Assembly (NCBI RefSeq): GCF_900447045.1
Contig: NZ_UAWH01000005.1
Location: forward strand, 806,001-870,000
Source of the DNA: Clostridium paraputrificum
Lineage (GTDB): Bacteria; Bacillota; Clostridia; Clostridiales; Clostridiaceae
Length of the DNA: 64,000 bases
Reading direction: 5' to 3'
Shown here: piece after piece, positions 9,084 through 18,833 of the stretch
Numbering within the stretch: position 1 is the stretch's first letter
Layout: each line of letters begins with the position of its first letter
Program-made: the position numbers and the translations under genes
The notes under the pieces: model-generated
Told to the model about the DNA's origin: nothing
The model's input: the letters and a program-made list of their open reading frames with translations, nothing else
Databases searched by the model: none

Positions 9084-10383
9084 AATATCTTCTTCTACGT
9101 CTTGAACGACTATATCTCTTTCTATTATTAATAATCTTAATTATAAGAACTACTAAGATTACTACTATAACAATTGCAAGGACAATAGCAATATATACAA
9201 ACATATTAGCCTTTATAAGCTTAAATACTGTTAAGTCACTGCTTCCTTTTACTTCTAAAGCTGAATCTAAAACTGTTGCGCTTAAAGGAATATCGTTTTT
9301 AGAAGCAAGTTTCCAAGCGTTGTTGCTTTCTGGATTTAGTGTTATTTTCAAGTTGTTTACATTAAGCGAATTATTATATAATTTCAAGTCTTCGCTTAAG
9401 GTTACATTAGCTGTTATTGTTTTTGTTGGTCCAAAAAATCCAAATAGTTTGTATTCAAGTTCAAGAGAACCAACCTCATCTCCAGCTTTCTTAATAACTT
9501 GTTTTTCAGCAGGATAGCTATAGTCCATCATAGAATTTAAGTCTCTAAATCTAGCATCATTATCGTTTCTATCAGACTTTAATACTACACCAATAAGTTT
9601 ACGCCCATTTCTTTCATATAGACCAGCAAAACATGTTCCGGCATCATTAGTAACCCCTGTTTTACCACCTATATTCCCATTTTTGCCTAATTCAGTATTT
9701 CTATTTTCTAAGTGTATTATAGTATCTCCAGGTAAGGTAACTGTAGCATTTGAAAGTGCCATAGTTTCTCTTATCCATTCATTTTCATAAGCTTTCTTAG
9801 TTAAAATAGATAATTCATAAGCTGTAGAATAGTTTACATCTTTTCCTGTTACGGAATCTGGTAAACCATTAGGGTTTTCAAAGTGAGTATTTATTAATCC
9901 AAGCTCTTTTGCTTTGTCATTCATCATTTGAATGAATTTTTCTGAGGTTCCACCAACATGCTCTGCAATCATATATGCAGCATCATTACCAGAGAATAAT
10001 AAAAGTTCCTTCATAGCTGTATCAGCATCAATGGTATCTCCTACCTTGAATGATTTACCATAAGGAAGCATTTGTTCACTTTGCATAGTATATGGTGGTT
10101 GTGCTAAAGCTGTTTCTGTATATACTATTTGGTCTGTTTTTTTTGCGTTTTCTGCAAAAAGTAATGCTGTCATTAGCTTAGTTGTACTAGCTAAATACAT
10201 TTTTTCATTACCATTTTTGTCGTAAATTACTTCTCCAGTATCATAATCAACAACGACTCCAGCTTTTGAAATAATTTCTGGCGTATTAACTTTTTCTGTG
10301 GCATGGACCTTACTAGCAAAAGGTGCTAATAAAGATATGGAAAGAGCTAATGCCAATGTTTTTAACGTCTTTCTTTTTGTCAC
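9082..10383 (-). CDS. D-alanyl-D-alanine carboxypeptidase (peptidase S11, DacF/PBP5-like)
   Basis: The enzyme trims the terminal D-Ala from peptidoglycan stem peptides. A signal peptide is present (about 1-29, ending SKVHA). The three penicillin-binding motifs are seen: STTK (in LASTTKLMTALL), SGN (in LLFSGNDAAYM) and KTG (in GGKTGVTNDAG). A C-terminal beta domain is followed by a membrane helix (about 393-420) and an arginine-rich tail RRRRRY, which differs from the amphipathic helix of classic PBP5. GTG at 10383 is the start: GGGGAGATG lies upstream and the nearby ATG is out of frame. Confidence 0.92.
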   Translation of the reverse strand: MTKRKTLKTLALALSISLLAPFASKVHATEKVNTPEIISKAGVVVDYDTGEVIYDKNGNEKMYLASTTKLMTALLFAENAKKTDQIVYTETALAQPPYTMQSEQMLPYGKSFKVGDTIDADTAMKELLLFSGNDAAYMIAEHVGGTSEKFIQMMNDKAKELGLINTHFENPNGLPDSVTGKDVNYSTAYELSILTKKAYENEWIRETMALSNATVTLPGDTIIHLENRNTELGKNGNIGGKTGVTNDAGTCFAGLYERNGRKLIGVVLKSDRNDNDARFRDLNSMMDYSYPAEKQVIKKAGDEVGSLELEYKLFGFFGPTKTITANVTLSEDLKLYNNSLNVNNLKITLNPESNNAWKLASKNDIPLSATVLDSALEVKGSSDLTVFKLIKANMFVYIAIVLAIVIVVILVVLIIKIINNRKRYSRSRRRRRY

Positions 10384-10558
10384 GGTTCATCTCCCCATCT
10401 CTTAAAAATAATGTGTCTGAAAACATTTTTAGTATATCATTTATGTATTTTAATAACAATATGTAAAATGACAATATTCTTAATTTCCTATTAATTACTT
10501 AAATATAAAAGCTTAAAAATGCCAACACTAAGGATAAATGAAGTAGGAGGTGAAAAAA

Positions 10559-11302
10559 ATGAAGAAGCTAAAAGGATTCATATTAATTATACTGAGTTTT
10601 TTATGTGTACCTTTTTGTAATTATAAGGTGGATGCAGTGGAAGGAGAAAAGTTAGTTTATTTAACTTTTGATGATGGTCCTTCACCCAATAACACAAATA
10701 GAATTTTAAATGTTTTAAAGAAAAATGATGTAAGAGCATCTTTCTTTGTTGTTGGGAAGAATGTTGAAATGTTTCCGGAGATTGTGAAAAATATGGACAA
10801 GAATAATATGGATATATATCCACATTGCAACAATCATACTTATAAGGAGCTATATAGTTCCCAAGAGTTTTATTTTGATGACTTAAGCAAATGTCAAAAA
10901 TCTATTAACAAGGTTACAGGAAAAAATGTTGGGTGTACATTTGTAAGGATGCCGGGCGGGTCTGATAACTTAGTTGGAGATAGAGAGGTTCTAGCTAGTA
11001 TAAGAAATAATCTTTTGAAAAAGGGAGTTGATTATGTAGATTGGAATGTTGATTCTGGTGATGCTACAGCCATAAGTGTAGCAACTGATATAATAGAGGA
11101 TAACGTTAGTTCTGGTGGCTGTAAATATCAAGTTGAAGTTCTTTTAATGCATGACTTAGATAATAAGAATACTACAACTGAAGCTTTAGACACCATAATT
11201 AATGAGTACAAAGTAATGGGATATAAATTTAAAACTTTAAGTGAGATGGAGCCTTGGGAAAAACAATACTTAGAGAATATAAGAGTTATTAATAGAAGGT
11301 AG
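10559..11302 (+). CDS. Polysaccharide deacetylase family protein (NodB domain), secreted
   Basis: A signal peptide (about 1-27) precedes a NodB domain. Motifs: TFDDGPSP (catalytic Asp and metal Asp), PHCNNHTY in place of the usual HSxxH, and LLMHDL near the end. The usual RPPYG motif 3 is altered to RMPGGSDN, which is seen in peptidoglycan deacetylase subgroups. Likely it N-deacetylates peptidoglycan or another surface glycan. ATG 10559 is preferred because GTG 10550 overlaps the ribosome site TAGGAGG. It stands alone, diverging from the D,D-carboxypeptidase. Confidence 0.88.
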   Translation: MKKLKGFILIILSFLCVPFCNYKVDAVEGEKLVYLTFDDGPSPNNTNRILNVLKKNDVRASFFVVGKNVEMFPEIVKNMDKNNMDIYPHCNNHTYKELYSSQEFYFDDLSKCQKSINKVTGKNVGCTFVRMPGGSDNLVGDREVLASIRNNLLKKGVDYVDWNVDSGDATAISVATDIIEDNVSSGGCKYQVEVLLMHDLDNKNTTTEALDTIINEYKVMGYKFKTLSEMEPWEKQYLENIRVINRR

Positions 11303-11324
11303 GGAAATAACAATATATATTTAC

Positions 11325-11355
11325 AAAAATATATAAATATATAAATATATAAATA
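11325..11355. repeat. Short AT tandem repeat, period 8
   Basis: About three and a half copies of AAATATAT lie between the deacetylase gene and the following terminator. No function is evident. Confidence 0.6.
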
Positions 11356-11409
11356 AGTTCAATTATAATATAGAGAGTCAAAGAGTTAGTAGAGTTATAA
11401 AGAATAGAT

Positions 11410-11458
11410 AGAATAGAAAGAACTCTGCCAAGTTAGCAGAGCTCTTTCTATTCTTTAA
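11410..11458. terminator. Long bidirectional terminator between deacetylase and gatD
   Basis: The 19-base arms at 11410-11428 and 11436-11454 pair with a single mismatch around a 7-base loop. The hairpin covers the last codons of gatD on the reverse strand. Confidence 0.85.
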
Positions 11459-12170
11459 ATCTATTTATGATATGTTCTTTGGCTTTTAATTCAAAAGTAT
11501 CATCAAGCTTTTTAAGTTCAACAGAACCATATTTTTTTTCTAAAGCAATTCTTAAAAATCTATCTGCAAGCTCAGGATTTTTTGAAAGTAATGATCCGTG
11601 GAAATAAGTGCAGAAAGTATTCTTATAGATGCATCCTTCATAATTATCTTCACCATTGTTGCCGTATCCATGAATACATTTTCCAAGAGGCTTTAATCCA
11701 TTTATAAATGTTCTACCAGAGTGATTTTCAAAACCAACATAGGTTTCATTAAATTCTTCGTTGTAGATTACAGTATTTCCAATAAGTCTCTTTTCTCCAC
11801 CCTCAGTATAGATATCTAGTATGCTTAATCCTTCAAGTTTTTCGCCATTAGGAGAAATATAATGCTTTCCTAGAAGTTGATATCCGCCACATATAGCAAG
11901 AAGAACTTTTTCATCTTCTATATATTGCTTTAGAACTTCTCCTTTATTATTTTTAAGGTCTTCAGAAACAATTGATTGCTCATAGTCTTGACCTCCGCCA
12001 AAGAAAACTATATCTATATCGTCTTTATTAAATTTATCATTTAAAGAAACATTAACTATATTAACCTTTATTCCTCTTTCTTCAGCTCTATGTTTTAATA
12101 CAAGAATATTACCAACATCTCCATAAACATTTAAAAGATCAGGATAAAGATGACAAATATTTAATTCCAT
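11448..12170 (-). CDS. gatD: Lipid II isoglutaminyl synthase, glutaminase subunit GatD
   Basis: GatD releases ammonia from glutamine for MurT, which amidates the D-Glu of lipid II. The protein begins with the characteristic NICHLYPDLLNVYGDVGN. It shows the class I glutamine amidotransferase nucleophile elbow AICGGYQLLG with Cys about residue 94, and a late His in TYFHGSLL. Its length of 240 residues is typical. It lies 16 bases downstream of murT on the same strand, the conserved order of this two-gene operon. Confidence 0.95.
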   Translation of the reverse strand: MELNICHLYPDLLNVYGDVGNILVLKHRAEERGIKVNIVNVSLNDKFNKDDIDIVFFGGGQDYEQSIVSEDLKNNKGEVLKQYIEDEKVLLAICGGYQLLGKHYISPNGEKLEGLSILDIYTEGGEKRLIGNTVIYNEEFNETYVGFENHSGRTFINGLKPLGKCIHGYGNNGEDNYEGCIYKNTFCTYFHGSLLSKNPELADRFLRIALEKKYGSVELKKLDDTFELKAKEHIINRFKE

Positions 12171-12186
12171 AATTCCACTCCTTTTA

Positions 12187-13548
12187 CTACCAAAGCTTTT
12201 TAATATAGCCTTTTGAGTGTAGATATTTTCTATAATTGATCATGGCTGTATAAGTAGCTAATATATAAATTCTATTAGTGCTACTATTTTTAATTTTTTC
12301 TGTTAATGCTTCATAGTTTTCTTCTAGAATAAATTTTTCTGAATTAAGTCCAGCCACTTTTAATCTAACTGCCATATCATACAATCTTATTCCAGAAACA
12401 AATACATCCTTTATAGGAAGTTCTTTTAATCTTTCAAAATCAACATCCCAAATCCAAGAAACATCAGTACCATCAGCATAATTATCATTAAGCATAAATA
12501 AAGTAGAGAAGTCTTCTTTATTTAAACAAAGTGTATCTATAGCTTGGTTATATCCAGCAGGATTCTTAACAAGTATTATTTTTACCTGCTTATTATCTAT
12601 ACTTATTTCTTCTTGTCTACCAAAGCTAGAATCTTGTTTTCCAAGGGAAGATTTTATTGATTCTTCATTAATTCCTATTTCTTTGGTTATTGAATATGCG
12701 CAAAGACCATTGTAAATATTATAGATTCCTGATTGACTAATAGTTATTTCATCATTATTAATAAGTACTTTAGATGAATTAGGGTTTAATTCTAAAATTT
12801 CATTTACAGAATATTTAAGATCAGCTCTTTTATAGCCACATTCTGAGCAGTAGAAATCTCCTAGATGATTATATGTTATAAAGTTATATTGATATGGAGC
12901 TTTACAAATTTTGCAGAACTTTGCATCAGCATTAACATCAATAGTATTATCCTTTTTTACCCCTACGTTAAAACCATAGTATATAGTTTCATTTGGAACA
13001 GGTAATTTACCAAATAAAGAATCATCACCATTTAGAACTAATTTAGATAATGGAACTTTTTCAACACCTTCTAATATTTTTGAAAGGGTAGTATAAACTT
13101 CACCATATCTATCTAATTGGTCTCTAAATAGATTAGTAATAGTTATAATTTCAGGTGTTATATATTCCGTTACAAATTTTAGATTAGCTTCATCTACTTC
13201 AATAATTGCATAACTATCATGTTTTTTGTTGAAAAATTTATAGTTATCTATAAAACAAGCAACTATTCCTCTAAATAGGTTAGCTCCTGTGTTATTTGTA
13301 ATTACTGTATGTCCATTTGCTTTAAATATATTAGTAATCATACTTGTAGTAGTAGTTTTACCATTAGTTCCGGTTACAAGTATAACTTTATATCCCTTAG
13401 CAACCTTTTTTAATATCTCTTTATCAAATTTTAATGCAACAGTACCTGGAAAGGTGCTTCCCCCTTTTAGAAGGTTTTTAGATATAAATAATGTAATCTT
13501 ACCAGCTAAAATACTTAAAATAGACTTAATATTAATATTGCTCACCAC
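12187..13548 (-). CDS. murT: Lipid II isoglutaminyl synthase, Mur-ligase subunit MurT
   Basis: MurT is the ATP-dependent ligase subunit that amidates lipid II D-Glu with ammonia from GatD. The Mur P-loop GTNGKTTTTSM is present. A zinc ribbon of the MurT group is visible as CKIC ... CSEC in the central region, and a C-terminal DUF1727-type domain follows (DVSWIWDVDFE). The start is uncertain: GTG codons at 13548 and 13545 lie inside the AAGGTGGTGA ribosome site. The first codon with normal spacing is ATT at 13536, which would give INIKSILS as the N-terminus. Confidence 0.93.
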   Translation of the reverse strand: MVSNINIKSILSILAGKITLFISKNLLKGGSTFPGTVALKFDKEILKKVAKGYKVILVTGTNGKTTTTSMITNIFKANGHTVITNNTGANLFRGIVACFIDNYKFFNKKHDSYAIIEVDEANLKFVTEYITPEIITITNLFRDQLDRYGEVYTTLSKILEGVEKVPLSKLVLNGDDSLFGKLPVPNETIYYGFNVGVKKDNTIDVNADAKFCKICKAPYQYNFITYNHLGDFYCSECGYKRADLKYSVNEILELNPNSSKVLINNDEITISQSGIYNIYNGLCAYSITKEIGINEESIKSSLGKQDSSFGRQEEISIDNKQVKIILVKNPAGYNQAIDTLCLNKEDFSTLFMLNDNYADGTDVSWIWDVDFERLKELPIKDVFVSGIRLYDMAVRLKVAGLNSEKFILEENYEALTEKIKNSSTNRIYILATYTAMINYRKYLHSKGYIKKLW

Positions 13549-13761
13549 CTTAAATACTTACTATGTAGTATGTCCTTAAAAGCTTAATTGTAAACTTTGA
13601 GAATAAGTATAGCATAAACTTATAATATTTTGTAGAAGATTATAAGATAAAAGAGATATTTTGTGTGGTATTTACAATTATTTGTAGTAGATTTTTTATA
13701 TTGTAAATGTTAGAATAATACATATGTAAACCTTGTGTATAAGTGAAAAGGTGGGTGCAGT
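13549..13761. other. Divergent intergenic region murT / TPR gene
   Basis: 213 bases of AT-rich sequence between divergent genes. It must hold both promoters, but no pair of boxes is convincing enough to call. Confidence 0.4.
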
Positions 13762-15522
13762 ATGGAAAAGGTTTTAAAAGGAATTAAAAATAGTTTTGGA
13801 AAAATAGGGACAGCCTATAAGAAGCTTTCAGAAAAAGATGCCAGAATAGACACTATAGTAACTATATCAGGTGTAATGCTGTTTGCTTTTTTAGTTATGT
13901 TTACCTGTCAAAAAATAATGGGTGTTAATGCTGTTAGTATAGCTACTAATAAAGCTGAAGCTAGTTTTTTTGATGGGGATTATGATGCTGCAATTGCAGA
14001 ATATGAAAAATTACAGGAAGATGAAGAGTGGCCTATTTATACAGTTAAGATTGCAGAGATATATTCAGTAAAGGGAGATTATGAAAAGTCAAACTCTTTA
14101 TTAGAAGAATCATATCAAAAAAGAAATGAGCTTATAGATGAGCATGGTAAGAGCAAATATAATGATGTAGACGGTGAACTTGGAAATCTTATAGCACTTA
14201 CTTTCCTTATGAATGGAGAAAAGGAAAAAGCCTTAGAACATGGTGAAATGTTCATGGAAGAAAATGCATTAGATAAGTCTATTCAAAGAACAATGTTTAC
14301 AATATACATGGTAAATGGACAAAGAGAGAAGGCTAACAACATAATCAAAGAGTATGATGTTGATGAAGAATCTTCCTATGACTTAGCATTATATGCAAGA
14401 ATGAATATGCTAGTAGATAATTGGGATAAGGGTTATGATATATTAAAGGATGCTTGGTATAAAAATAAAGATGAAATAAAAGTATATGATGTTATAGCTC
14501 AAATTTCATCTTACGATAGGGATTCTGTAATTATGAAATTATCTGAGTTGTCGGAAGCAAATCCAGATGAAGTATGTTACAAAGTTTGGCTTGCAAAGTG
14601 TTACTCAATGCTTGAAGAAACCACTAATGAAGCAAATGCGTTAGTACAAGAGCTAGAAGGGAAAGATGTTGGTAATGTAGTTTTTAAGACTATAATTGCA
14701 AAGATTGATCAACATTTAGGAAATAATGAAGAGGCAGAAAAAATATTAAATGCAGTAATAGAGAATGATGAAAATTCATATTTTGGTTATCATACAGCAG
14801 CTTGGTATTACTTTGATTTAGGAGATTATGATAAGGCTTTTGAGTTATGTAAACAAAGTATTTTAGCAAATAAAGATTATCCTGATAATTACGGATTCTT
14901 AATACCAGAAATTATGATAGCAAAAGAACAAAGTGAAATAGCAGAACCTTATTTAAGAATGGCTATTGAAAAGGAACCTTTTAATTACAATATATTATTA
15001 AAAATAGCTGATTATTATTCATATAATACTCAAGATAAGGGGAAGGCTTATGAGTATTATAATTTAGCTTCATTAGTTAAGCCAAATGATGCTGAAATTT
15101 TATATAATATGGCCAACATAAAAGTAGAAGATGGAAAGAATAGTGAAGCTATAGAGTTACTAAAGCAATGCACTAAATTAGATGAACAATCTACAAAGTA
15201 TTTTAGAACCTTAGGAACTGTATATTTAAATGAAGGAAAAACAGATGAAGCTATAGCTGCAATTAGGTCTGCTTATTCAGTGGATAAGAGTGATCTTAAG
15301 ACATTAAATAATGCAGGAGTCTTCTATATTGCAATGGAAGGTGAAATTGAAAGAGGTATGGTTAATATAAAAGCAGCGTATGATGGATTAACTAATTCAG
15401 TAGATACTGAAACAAGAAATGTTATATCTGAGAATTACCAAAAGGCAAAGACCCTATATGATGCATATAATAAGGAAGATGGATCAAAATTAACAGTACC
15501 AGACTTTACATTATTCTATTAA
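13762..15522 (+). CDS. Membrane-anchored tetratricopeptide repeat protein
   Basis: A 586-residue protein with a short cytoplasmic N-terminus, one membrane helix (about 33-50, TISGVMLFAFLVMFTC) and then TPR-like helical repeats to the end. Clear repeats include the region starting A-x-F-DGDYDAAIAEYEKL near residue 68 and the C-terminal blocks AEILYNMANIKVEDGKNSEA and KYFRTLGTVYLNEGKTDEA. TPR domains bind proteins, and the topology suggests an extracytoplasmic scaffold. No enzymatic domain is seen. It is monocistronic, between murT and manA; partners are unknown. Confidence 0.8.
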   Translation: MEKVLKGIKNSFGKIGTAYKKLSEKDARIDTIVTISGVMLFAFLVMFTCQKIMGVNAVSIATNKAEASFFDGDYDAAIAEYEKLQEDEEWPIYTVKIAEIYSVKGDYEKSNSLLEESYQKRNELIDEHGKSKYNDVDGELGNLIALTFLMNGEKEKALEHGEMFMEENALDKSIQRTMFTIYMVNGQREKANNIIKEYDVDEESSYDLALYARMNMLVDNWDKGYDILKDAWYKNKDEIKVYDVIAQISSYDRDSVIMKLSELSEANPDEVCYKVWLAKCYSMLEETTNEANALVQELEGKDVGNVVFKTIIAKIDQHLGNNEEAEKILNAVIENDENSYFGYHTAAWYYFDLGDYDKAFELCKQSILANKDYPDNYGFLIPEIMIAKEQSEIAEPYLRMAIEKEPFNYNILLKIADYYSYNTQDKGKAYEYYNLASLVKPNDAEILYNMANIKVEDGKNSEAIELLKQCTKLDEQSTKYFRTLGTVYLNEGKTDEAIAAIRSAYSVDKSDLKTLNNAGVFYIAMEGEIERGMVNIKAAYDGLTNSVDTETRNVISENYQKAKTLYDAYNKEDGSKLTVPDFTLFY

Positions 15523-15557
15523 GAAAAGTTAAGGAGAATAAAAAATATAGATTAGAT

Positions 15558-15588
15558 AGAGAAATTGTTTTGCAATTTCTCTTTTTTT
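15558..15588 (+). terminator. Terminator of the TPR gene
   Basis: AGAGAAATTG (15558-15567) pairs with CAATTTCTCT (15573-15582), followed by six Ts. Nearly the same stem recurs at 51977 and 56002. Confidence 0.88.
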
Positions 15589-15722
15589 ATAGTGACAAAT
15601 TTCTATAATGAAAGTTTTTTCTTTTTTACTCTTAATTAGTTAATTAGAATCTTTGCCTAATTGTAGAAAGAATAATATAATAATAATATATTAACTAAAG
15701 AAAATTATAGGAGGGGTATTTT

Positions 15723-16700
15723 ATGTATCCAATTAAGTTTGAAAATCTGTATTATGAGAGGATATGGGGAGGTAGAGACCTAGAAAAGTTTAGGGATAAT
15801 GTTCCAGAAGGATGTATAGGCGAAAGTTGGGATATTGCTTGCCATAGAAATGGAACAGGAATTATAGAAAATGGAGAACTTAAGGGATTATCATTTAAAG
15901 AACTTATAGATAAATACGGAGAAGAAGTTGTAGGAAGAAAAATTAGCAAGGATAATTTTCCGTTACTAATTAAGCTTATAAATTCAAAGGATAAATTATC
16001 TGTTCAAGTACATCCAGATGACAAGTATGCAAAAGAAGCAGAGAATGACTTAGGAAAAACTGAAGCGTGGTATGTTGTAGATGCAGAAGAAGGAGCATCA
16101 CTTATTGTAGGAACTAAGGATTGTGACAAAGAAATTTTTAAGAAGGCTATAGAAGATGGTTGTTTAGAACCATATTTAAATAAGATACCAGTTAAAAAAG
16201 GTGATATGTTCTATGTACAAAGTGGTTTAGTACATGCCATATGTGAAGGGGTAACCATAGCAGAAATCCAACAAAGTAGTGATACAACATACAGAGTATA
16301 TGACTATAATAGAGGAAGAGAAATACACGTTGAAAAAGCTCTAGATGTAATTGATTTTGATTTAAAGTGTGAAAATAGTAAAGGTATCACAATTCATGAA
16401 GAAGGCTTTGATAAAACAATTTTATGCTTAAGTGAATTTTTTGCAATTGAAAAGTATGAAGTTAAAAGTAAGGCTATAGAAAATAGTGACTTAGATAGAT
16501 TTTTCTTATTCACTTGTGTGGAAGGTAATGGGAAGATAGTATCTTCAGGAAATGAATTGGAAATAAAGCTTGGAGATAGTATCTTAATACCTGCAAGCCT
16601 TGGAGAGTATACTTTAGAGGGGAACTTTACTTTGTTAAAGAGTTATGTTCCTGATTTAGAAGTAGAAAAATCAAAAATATTAAGTAATGTAATTAAGTAA
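15723..16700 (+). CDS. manA: Mannose-6-phosphate isomerase, class I
   Basis: It interconverts mannose-6-phosphate and fructose-6-phosphate. The N-terminal YERIWGGRDL and GESWDIACH motifs and the zinc site segment LSVQVHPDD (His) with GKTEAWYV (Glu) mark the short Firmicute class I family of about 320 residues. The later GDMFYVQSGLVHAI motif carries another metal His. The ribosome site AGGAGGGG is strong. It is followed by its own terminator, so it is probably monocistronic. It could feed mannose use or supply mannose-phosphate for surface polymers. Confidence 0.93.
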   Translation: MYPIKFENLYYERIWGGRDLEKFRDNVPEGCIGESWDIACHRNGTGIIENGELKGLSFKELIDKYGEEVVGRKISKDNFPLLIKLINSKDKLSVQVHPDDKYAKEAENDLGKTEAWYVVDAEEGASLIVGTKDCDKEIFKKAIEDGCLEPYLNKIPVKKGDMFYVQSGLVHAICEGVTIAEIQQSSDTTYRVYDYNRGREIHVEKALDVIDFDLKCENSKGITIHEEGFDKTILCLSEFFAIEKYEVKSKAIENSDLDRFFLFTCVEGNGKIVSSGNELEIKLGDSILIPASLGEYTLEGNFTLLKSYVPDLEVEKSKILSNVIK

Positions 16701-16708
16701 AGTGGACG

Positions 16709-16746
16709 ATAAGAAACTAGGAGTGTAATTGCTCTTAGTTTCTTTT
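16709..16746 (+). terminator. Terminator of manA
   Basis: AAGAAACTAGGAG and CTCTTAGTTTCTT pair around a short loop and end in a T run. It lies within the spurious upstream extension of the next reading frame, supporting the later start there. Confidence 0.8.
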
Positions 16747-16764
16747 TTAAAAGGTGGGAATAAA

Positions 16765-17868
16765 ATGGCAAATAAAAATAAGTTTAAATTAGTAAAGGTT
16801 ATACTTTTTGCCTTAATAATTATTGGTTGTGCTACTCTTTATTTCAAAAATTTTAGTAATAACAAGGGATTAAGAGTTATAGAATGGGATAATATTTATA
16901 ATGATAATAACATTACATTGTTTTACCAAGATATTGAGGAAAAGCCTAATTCTATAAAAAAGTTAGATAGTGTTTACAGCGTAAGTAAAATAGTTAATAA
17001 CAATAAAAGTGAATTAGAAAAGGTATTACAAACTGTAGATATATTAAAGAGTATCATCGAATATGATGATGTAGATAGTTCTGTTGCTAAAGATGGATAT
17101 GCTATCTTAGAGGAAAAGGGTGGCAATAAAAAGGTATCAGATAGAGATATGGCAATAATAGAACGAGATATCTTATTAGCGGCTGGATTTGTGGCTAGAG
17201 TTGGTGAGTTTAGAAAAGAGGTACCTCAGTTCCAAAAGAATCCTTCATATTATGTTGTTGAGTACTGGAGTAAAGAGAATAATAAGTGGATAATGGTGGA
17301 TTTTAAGGATAAAGGGTATCTAGAAAAAGGTGGGGTAAAACTATCTTCTATTGAAGTTTTAGGAGAGAAGCTTAAGGACTTAACTTATATAGGAAATAGT
17401 AGTCAAAATGATTACAGAAAGAAGATATCTAAATACTTATCTTCATATACAGTTGCAATAGATAATACTATTTCAATGAAGAAAAGTAATAGCTATTTAA
17501 CATACTGTAGTTCAGAAAAAGATATTGATATGAAGATTGAAAATGATTATTTTCCATCAACAATTTTTACAACAGAAAAGACATTGTTTACATTGTCACC
17601 TAGTACAAAGGCAACTGGCAAAGATAGTAGTACATATATAATACTAATGAGAAAGCCTATGGAATCTTCAAATAGCTATGTTTATGTTATTGGTGCATTC
17701 GAAAATGGAAGTACAATAAAAAATTACTATTTAAGAATTAATGATGGTAAAATGAAAAAGATAGATAGGTATGAAGAAGTTGAATTAGTAGAAGGAACAA
17801 ATAAAATAGAATTATCTAAGGATGGAGTAAATATACTTAAAAGGATAGTAGTAGAGAGGGATAAATAA
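16765..17868 (+). CDS. Membrane-anchored transglutaminase-like protein lacking the catalytic triad
   Basis: After a lysine-rich start and one membrane helix (about 10-25, containing a Cys), the protein is extracytoplasmic. Residues about 110-170 resemble a transglutaminase-like fold: DRDMAIIERDILLAAGFVAR aligns with the helix that carries the catalytic Cys, and YYVVEYWSKENNKWIMVDF with the His and Asp strands. The Cys is absent and the His position is Tyr; only the Asp remains. It is probably a binding or structural version of the fold. ATG 16765 follows AAAGGTGGG. The C-terminal half is unrecognised. Neighbours manA and uppP hint at envelope work. Confidence 0.55.
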   Translation: MANKNKFKLVKVILFALIIIGCATLYFKNFSNNKGLRVIEWDNIYNDNNITLFYQDIEEKPNSIKKLDSVYSVSKIVNNNKSELEKVLQTVDILKSIIEYDDVDSSVAKDGYAILEEKGGNKKVSDRDMAIIERDILLAAGFVARVGEFRKEVPQFQKNPSYYVVEYWSKENNKWIMVDFKDKGYLEKGGVKLSSIEVLGEKLKDLTYIGNSSQNDYRKKISKYLSSYTVAIDNTISMKKSNSYLTYCSSEKDIDMKIENDYFPSTIFTTEKTLFTLSPSTKATGKDSSTYIILMRKPMESSNSYVYVIGAFENGSTIKNYYLRINDGKMKKIDRYEEVELVEGTNKIELSKDGVNILKRIVVERDK

Positions 17869-17956
17869 TCTTAATAATTTATTAAGTTAATAGACAAGTA
17901 GTTTTGGGTTAAGTATAATAAAAATCGGAGTTAAAAAGAAAGTGAGTGTGATATGA

Positions 17957-18820
17957 GTGGGGTTAGACTTAATATTTATTTTAAAATCAATAATTATTGC
18001 AATTGTTGAAGGATTAACAGAATTTATTCCAGTATCATCTACAGGACATATGATTTTAGTAGGAAGTGCTATAAATTTCCGTAGTGCGTCTCCACAATTT
18101 GCAGAGATGTTCGAAGTAGTTATTCAACTTGGAGCTATTTTAGCTGTAGTTGTGCTTTACTGGATAAAAATTAAGGATAGTGTAATAGAATTTTTCCAAT
18201 ATATTTTTACAGGTGGTAAAAAAGGAAAAGTAGGATTTAGATTTGGAATTAATGTTATAGTAGCATCAATACCAGCAGGTATAATCGGGATGTTATTTTA
18301 TGATAATATTAAGGCATTATTTAGACCAGAAGCTGTAATTGTAGGATTTATAGTTGGTGGTATATTATTGCTAGTAATTGAAGGACTATTTAGAAGTAAA
18401 AAACATGCTGTAAAAGATATAGATGAAATTACTCCTGGAAAGTCACTAATAGTAGGCTGTTTTCAAGTACTTTCAATGTGGCCAGGTATGTCAAGAAGTG
18501 CATCAACTATTATGGGAGGATGGATTGCAGGGGTATCTACTCCTATAGCAGCAGAGTTTTCATTTTTCTTAGCAGTACCAGCAATGATTGGTTCATCAGC
18601 AAAGGATCTATTTGAATTTGATTATTCAATTATGAATTCTACATTATGGATTGCCCTAGTATTAGGATTTATAGTGGCATTTGTTGTTTCTATAATAGTA
18701 ATGAAGAAATTTATTGATTATTTAAAGAAAAAACCAATGAGAGTATTTGCTATATACAGAGTAGCGGCAGGAATATTATTAGCAGTATTAGTATTCACAA
18801 AGATAATAACGCTATCGTAA
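17957..18820 (+). CDS. uppP: Undecaprenyl-diphosphatase UppP (BacA)
   Basis: This membrane enzyme recycles undecaprenyl diphosphate to the monophosphate carrier for cell-wall synthesis and gives bacitracin resistance. The signatures are complete: GLTEFIPVSSTGHMILVG near the N-terminus and SMWPGMSRSASTIMGG in the second half, with many membrane helices over 287 residues. The start is GTG 17957; the ATG four bases earlier is out of frame and runs into a stop, and upstream in frame is a stop at 17954. The ribosome site is weak, so expression may be modest. Confidence 0.95.
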   Translation: MGLDLIFILKSIIIAIVEGLTEFIPVSSTGHMILVGSAINFRSASPQFAEMFEVVIQLGAILAVVVLYWIKIKDSVIEFFQYIFTGGKKGKVGFRFGINVIVASIPAGIIGMLFYDNIKALFRPEAVIVGFIVGGILLLVIEGLFRSKKHAVKDIDEITPGKSLIVGCFQVLSMWPGMSRSASTIMGGWIAGVSTPIAAEFSFFLAVPAMIGSSAKDLFEFDYSIMNSTLWIALVLGFIVAFVVSIIVMKKFIDYLKKKPMRVFAIYRVAAGILLAVLVFTKIITLS

Positions 18821-18833
18821 ATATAAATCATAG

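Noticed and set aside
11325..11355. AT tandem repeat considered as an origin-type or CRISPR-like element
   Set aside because: The unit is 8 bases of pure A and T without spacers, and no replication genes or DnaA boxes were seen.
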